The translations under genes and the position numbers were made by a program. A stretch of DNA of 64,000 nt from NCBI GenBank assembly GCA_964504345.1, contig CAZDDX010000007.1:1-64000 (forward strand), read 5' to 3'. Every line of letters begins with the position of its first letter. Position 1 is the first letter of the stretch. The stretch comes from CAMDTE01 sp964504345 (GTDB taxonomy: Bacteria; Bacteroidota; Bacteroidia; Flavobacteriales; Schleiferiaceae). Shown piece by piece: positions 61,551 to 64,000 of the stretch. Under the pieces are notes generated by a model. It saw only the letters and a program-made list of their open reading frames with translations, searched no databases and was not told where the DNA came from.

Positions 61551-64000
61551 ATGGAATACGTACCCGGAATCATTGAAGCGAAGTGGCAGTCCTATTGGCG
61601 TGATAATCAGACGTATGCAGCGTCGGAGAATCGTTCGCTTCCGAAGTACTACGTGCTGGACATGTTCCCCTACCCTTCCGGTGCCGGATTGCATGTGGGC
61701 CATCCGCTGGGGTACATCGCGTCGGACTGCGTGGCCCGATTCAAAAGACACCAAGGATTTAACGTGTTGCACCCCATGGGGTACGACGCCTTTGGCCTGC
61801 CCGCGGAACAGTACGCCATCCAGACGGGACAACATCCGTCGATCACCACGGAAACGAACATTGCGCGCTACCGGCAGCAACTGGACCGGATTGGATTCAG
61901 TTTTGATTGGAGCCGCGAAGTGCGCACGTGCGAACCGGACTACTACCGCTGGACGCAGTGGATTTTTGCGCAGTTCTTTGGGAGCTGGTACAACCGCGCA
62001 GCGGACCGTGCAGAGCCGATTGAAACCCTGGTAGCGCACCTTTCCGCGCACGGCACCATCGGATTGAACGCCGCCCAAACGGAAGCGCTGGAACTCACGG
62101 CGGCCGAATGGAACGCCAAGAACGGTGCAGACCGGGAGGCGGTTTTGCAGAATTACCGTTTGGCATACCGGTCTGAGAGTTGGGTCAATTGGTGCCCCGC
62201 GTTGGGCACCGTTTTGGCCAACGACGAGATCAAGGACGGTTTCTCCGAACGCGGCGGTCACCCGGTGGTGCAGAAGCAAATGATGCAGTGGAGCATGCGC
62301 ATTTCCGCCTACGCGCAGCGCTTGTTGGAGGATTTGGACGCACTGGACTGGAGCGACTCCATCAAGGAGAGCCAACGGCATTGGATTGGCCGAAGCGAGG
62401 GCGCTTGGGTGCATTTTGACCTGGCGCAACCCGTGTTGGACCGCACGCAGCTGACGGTGTTTACCACCCGGCCGGACACGCTTTTTGGCGCTACGTACCT
62501 GGCGGTGGCTCCTGAATTGGAGGGATTGGAGGGGTTGGTGACGGCCGAGCAAGCCGACGCGGTAGCGGCGGTGCGCGAGGCCGCGGGCCGAAAAACCGAA
62601 CGGGACCGCATGGCCGACGTCAAGACCATCAACGGGGCCTTCACGGGTTCTTATGCCCTGCACCCTTTGACCGGAGACCCCTTGCCCATCTGGGTGGCAG
62701 ATTACGTTTTGGCAGGTTACGGAACCGGTGCCGTAATGGCCGTTCCCGCACACGATTCCCGAGACCATCGTTTTGCCAAACACTTTGGCTTGCCCCTGGT
62801 GGAGGTGGTAGCCGGTGGAAACGTGGAGGTTGAAGCCTTTGAATCGTACGAAGGGACCGTCGTCAACAGCGATTTTTTGAACGGTTTATCTGTGTTGGAA
62901 GCCAAGGCCGCTTGCATTGCGGAGCTTGCCGCGCGCGGCAAGGGCGAACAACGCATCCAATTCCGCCTGCGCGACGCCATATTTGGCCGCCAACGCTACT
63001 GGGGCGAACCCATTCCCGTTTCTTATGCCGACGGGGTGCCGCAGGTGCTTCCGGTAGACGCCTTGCCCCTGGTGCTTCCGGAGGTAGATAAGTACTTGCC
63101 CACGGAAAGCGGCGAGCCCCCGCTGGCACGCGCCGCGCATTGGGCCGATGCTTCCGGAAACGAACTGGAAACCACCACCATGCCGGGTTGGGCGGGTTCC
63201 TCTTGGTACTTCCTGCGCTACATGGATCCGCACAACCGATCCGAATTTGTGGACCAGGACGCCGCAAAGTACTGGGGCCAAGTGGATCTGTACGTGGGCG
63301 GAAGCGAGCACGCCACCGGCCACCTGCTGTACGCTCGTTTTTGGAACCAATTCCTGTTCGATCGGGGCTGGGTGAGCCACCGCGAACCGTTCAAAAAATT
63401 AGTAAATCAGGGCATGATTCAGGGCGTATCGGCCTTACTGCACCGCCTCCCGGGTACCAACACCTTTGTGAGTGCGGGAGCGGTGGGCGAACGGGCCACG
63501 AGCCGCATCCACGTGGACGTCTCCTTGATCAACGAGAAAAACGAATTGGACCAAACCGCCTTCCGCGCTTGGCTCCCCGAATACGCAAACGCCGAATTTG
63601 AAACCGAAAACGGTGCGGTTGTTGTGGAGCGCGAGGTGGAAAAAATGTCCAAATCCAAGCACAACGTAGTGAATCCAGACGCCGTTGCGGATCAGGTTGG
63701 AGCGGACGGTTTGCGCCTGTACGAAATGTTTTTGGGTCCGCTGGAGCAATCCAAGCCGTGGGACACGCAGGGCATTGCCGGCGTGAGCAATTTCTTGCGC
63801 AAAACCTGGCGCTTGTTCACCGCGCAACCGATTTCCGAGGAGTCTGCGCCTTTGGAGGCGTTGAAAATTGCCCACCGACTGGTCCACAAAGTGGCGTCGG
63901 ACATGGAAAATCTAACCTTCAACACCAGTGTTTCGGCTTTAATGATTGCCGTTAATGAGTTGAGCGCGCTGCCCACCCGGCACCGCGAGCCGCTGGAAAT
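61551..64000 (+). CDS. leuS: Leucyl-tRNA synthetase, 5' part (runs off the window)
   Basis: 816 complete codons are present and the frame is open to the window end; the full protein should be around 930 residues. Class I synthetase attaching leucine to tRNA-Leu. The HIGH-type motif is GLHVGHPLG (His48 and His51), the CP1 editing domain runs from about 230 to 430 with TTRPDTLFGATYLAVAPE and YGTGAVMAVPAHDSRD, TMPGWAGSSWYFLRYMDP follows, and the KMSKS loop is at residues 698-702 (EKMSKSKHN). I translated the whole stretch and saw no frame break. A perfect -7 element ends 4 nt before the ATG. Confidence 0.96.
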   Translation, partial: MEYVPGIIEAKWQSYWRDNQTYAASENRSLPKYYVLDMFPYPSGAGLHVGHPLGYIASDCVARFKRHQGFNVLHPMGYDAFGLPAEQYAIQTGQHPSITTETNIARYRQQLDRIGFSFDWSREVRTCEPDYYRWTQWIFAQFFGSWYNRAADRAEPIETLVAHLSAHGTIGLNAAQTEALELTAAEWNAKNGADREAVLQNYRLAYRSESWVNWCPALGTVLANDEIKDGFSERGGHPVVQKQMMQWSMRISAYAQRLLEDLDALDWSDSIKESQRHWIGRSEGAWVHFDLAQPVLDRTQLTVFTTRPDTLFGATYLAVAPELEGLEGLVTAEQADAVAAVREAAGRKTERDRMADVKTINGAFTGSYALHPLTGDPLPIWVADYVLAGYGTGAVMAVPAHDSRDHRFAKHFGLPLVEVVAGGNVEVEAFESYEGTVVNSDFLNGLSVLEAKAACIAELAARGKGEQRIQFRLRDAIFGRQRYWGEPIPVSYADGVPQVLPVDALPLVLPEVDKYLPTESGEPPLARAAHWADASGNELETTTMPGWAGSSWYFLRYMDPHNRSEFVDQDAAKYWGQVDLYVGGSEHATGHLLYARFWNQFLFDRGWVSHREPFKKLVNQGMIQGVSALLHRLPGTNTFVSAGAVGERATSRIHVDVSLINEKNELDQTAFRAWLPEYANAEFETENGAVVVEREVEKMSKSKHNVVNPDAVADQVGADGLRLYEMFLGPLEQSKPWDTQGIAGVSNFLRKTWRLFTAQPISEESAPLEALKIAHRLVHKVASDMENLTFNTSVSALMIAVNELSALPTRHREPLE

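Noticed and set aside
61251..62783. A 510-codon minus-strand open frame opposite leuS and ftsX
   Set aside because: It is antisense to leuS, whose HIGH and KMSKS motifs are unmistakable, and crosses into ftsX; long antisense frames are common in GC-rich DNA. Its translation shows no domain.

Overview
The window comes from a Bacteroidota chromosome, most likely a Flavobacteriales-type lineage with unusually GC-rich DNA. Support for this is a giant SprA, proteins with type IX secretion (T9SS) C-terminal sorting domains, a complete alternative complex III (actABCDEF) joined to cytochrome oxidase genes, Omp28-like and DUF6029-like proteins, and many copies of the Bacteroidota -7 promoter element TAnnTTTG just upstream of genes. 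I see no tRNA, rRNA, insertion sequence, prophage or CRISPR array, and no gene-free stretch longer than about 200 bp. It reads as a dense core-genome segment.

Layout. 1-7.8 kb: a PiT phosphate transporter, a divergent DUF255 protein, then a leftward tolC / adaptor / tsaB set. 7.9-12.2 kb: a leftward cytochrome oxidase block (two subunit III proteins, subunit IV, SCO copper protein, DUF420, a small CxxC protein, heme o synthase). 12.2-22.5 kb: ruvA-sprA and gcvH-vanZ-tonB-cysQ, leftward. 22.6-30.6 kb: a mostly rightward group of exported thioredoxin-like proteins (two T9SS cargo proteins with CGPC, a TlpA, a barrel-like DUF6029 protein and an Omp28 lipoprotein). 30.7-32.7 kb: ruvB-queG. 32.8-44.0 kb: actABCDEF followed by oxidase subunits II and I, ending at a strong terminator. 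44.2-46.0 kb: a SPOR protein and, leftward, a sulfur/redox operon (rhodanese, double rhodanese, thioredoxin). 46.0-56.5 kb: an S9 peptidase, YebC, an Mrp-NifU-KorA-KorB Fe-S/2-oxoacid oxidoreductase operon, RlmN and an unknown exported protein. 56.6-57.4 kb: a barrel-like protein followed by a 21-bp tandem repeat. 57.6-61.5 kb: ftsX-DUF3098-uppP-truB and queA, leftward. 61.55 kb to the end: leuS, cut off by the window edge.

How the genes fit together. actA-F plus ctaCD, with the separate ctaB/III/IV/sco block, make a quinol to cytochrome c to oxygen chain with heme and copper maturation. SprA is the outer-membrane channel through which the T9SS cargo encoded next to it would leave. Mrp and NifU would supply Fe-S clusters to KorAB. 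QueA and QueG are the last steps of queuosine synthesis.

The most unusual signals are: (1) six or seven genes whose -7 element ends only 4-6 nt before the ATG, predicting leaderless mRNAs; (2) a perfect 15-bp terminator for gcvH that lies inside the first transmembrane codons of vanZ, with a second, weaker case for tonB/cysQ; (3) a rhodanese-rhodanese fusion with a signal-peptide-like segment in its middle; (4) a CRP/FNR-type palindrome at about -41 of the rhodanese operon; (5) a clustered set of exported CxxC proteins; and (6) a 21-bp tandem repeat running into a terminator. None of the sequence-level readings was tested by database search.
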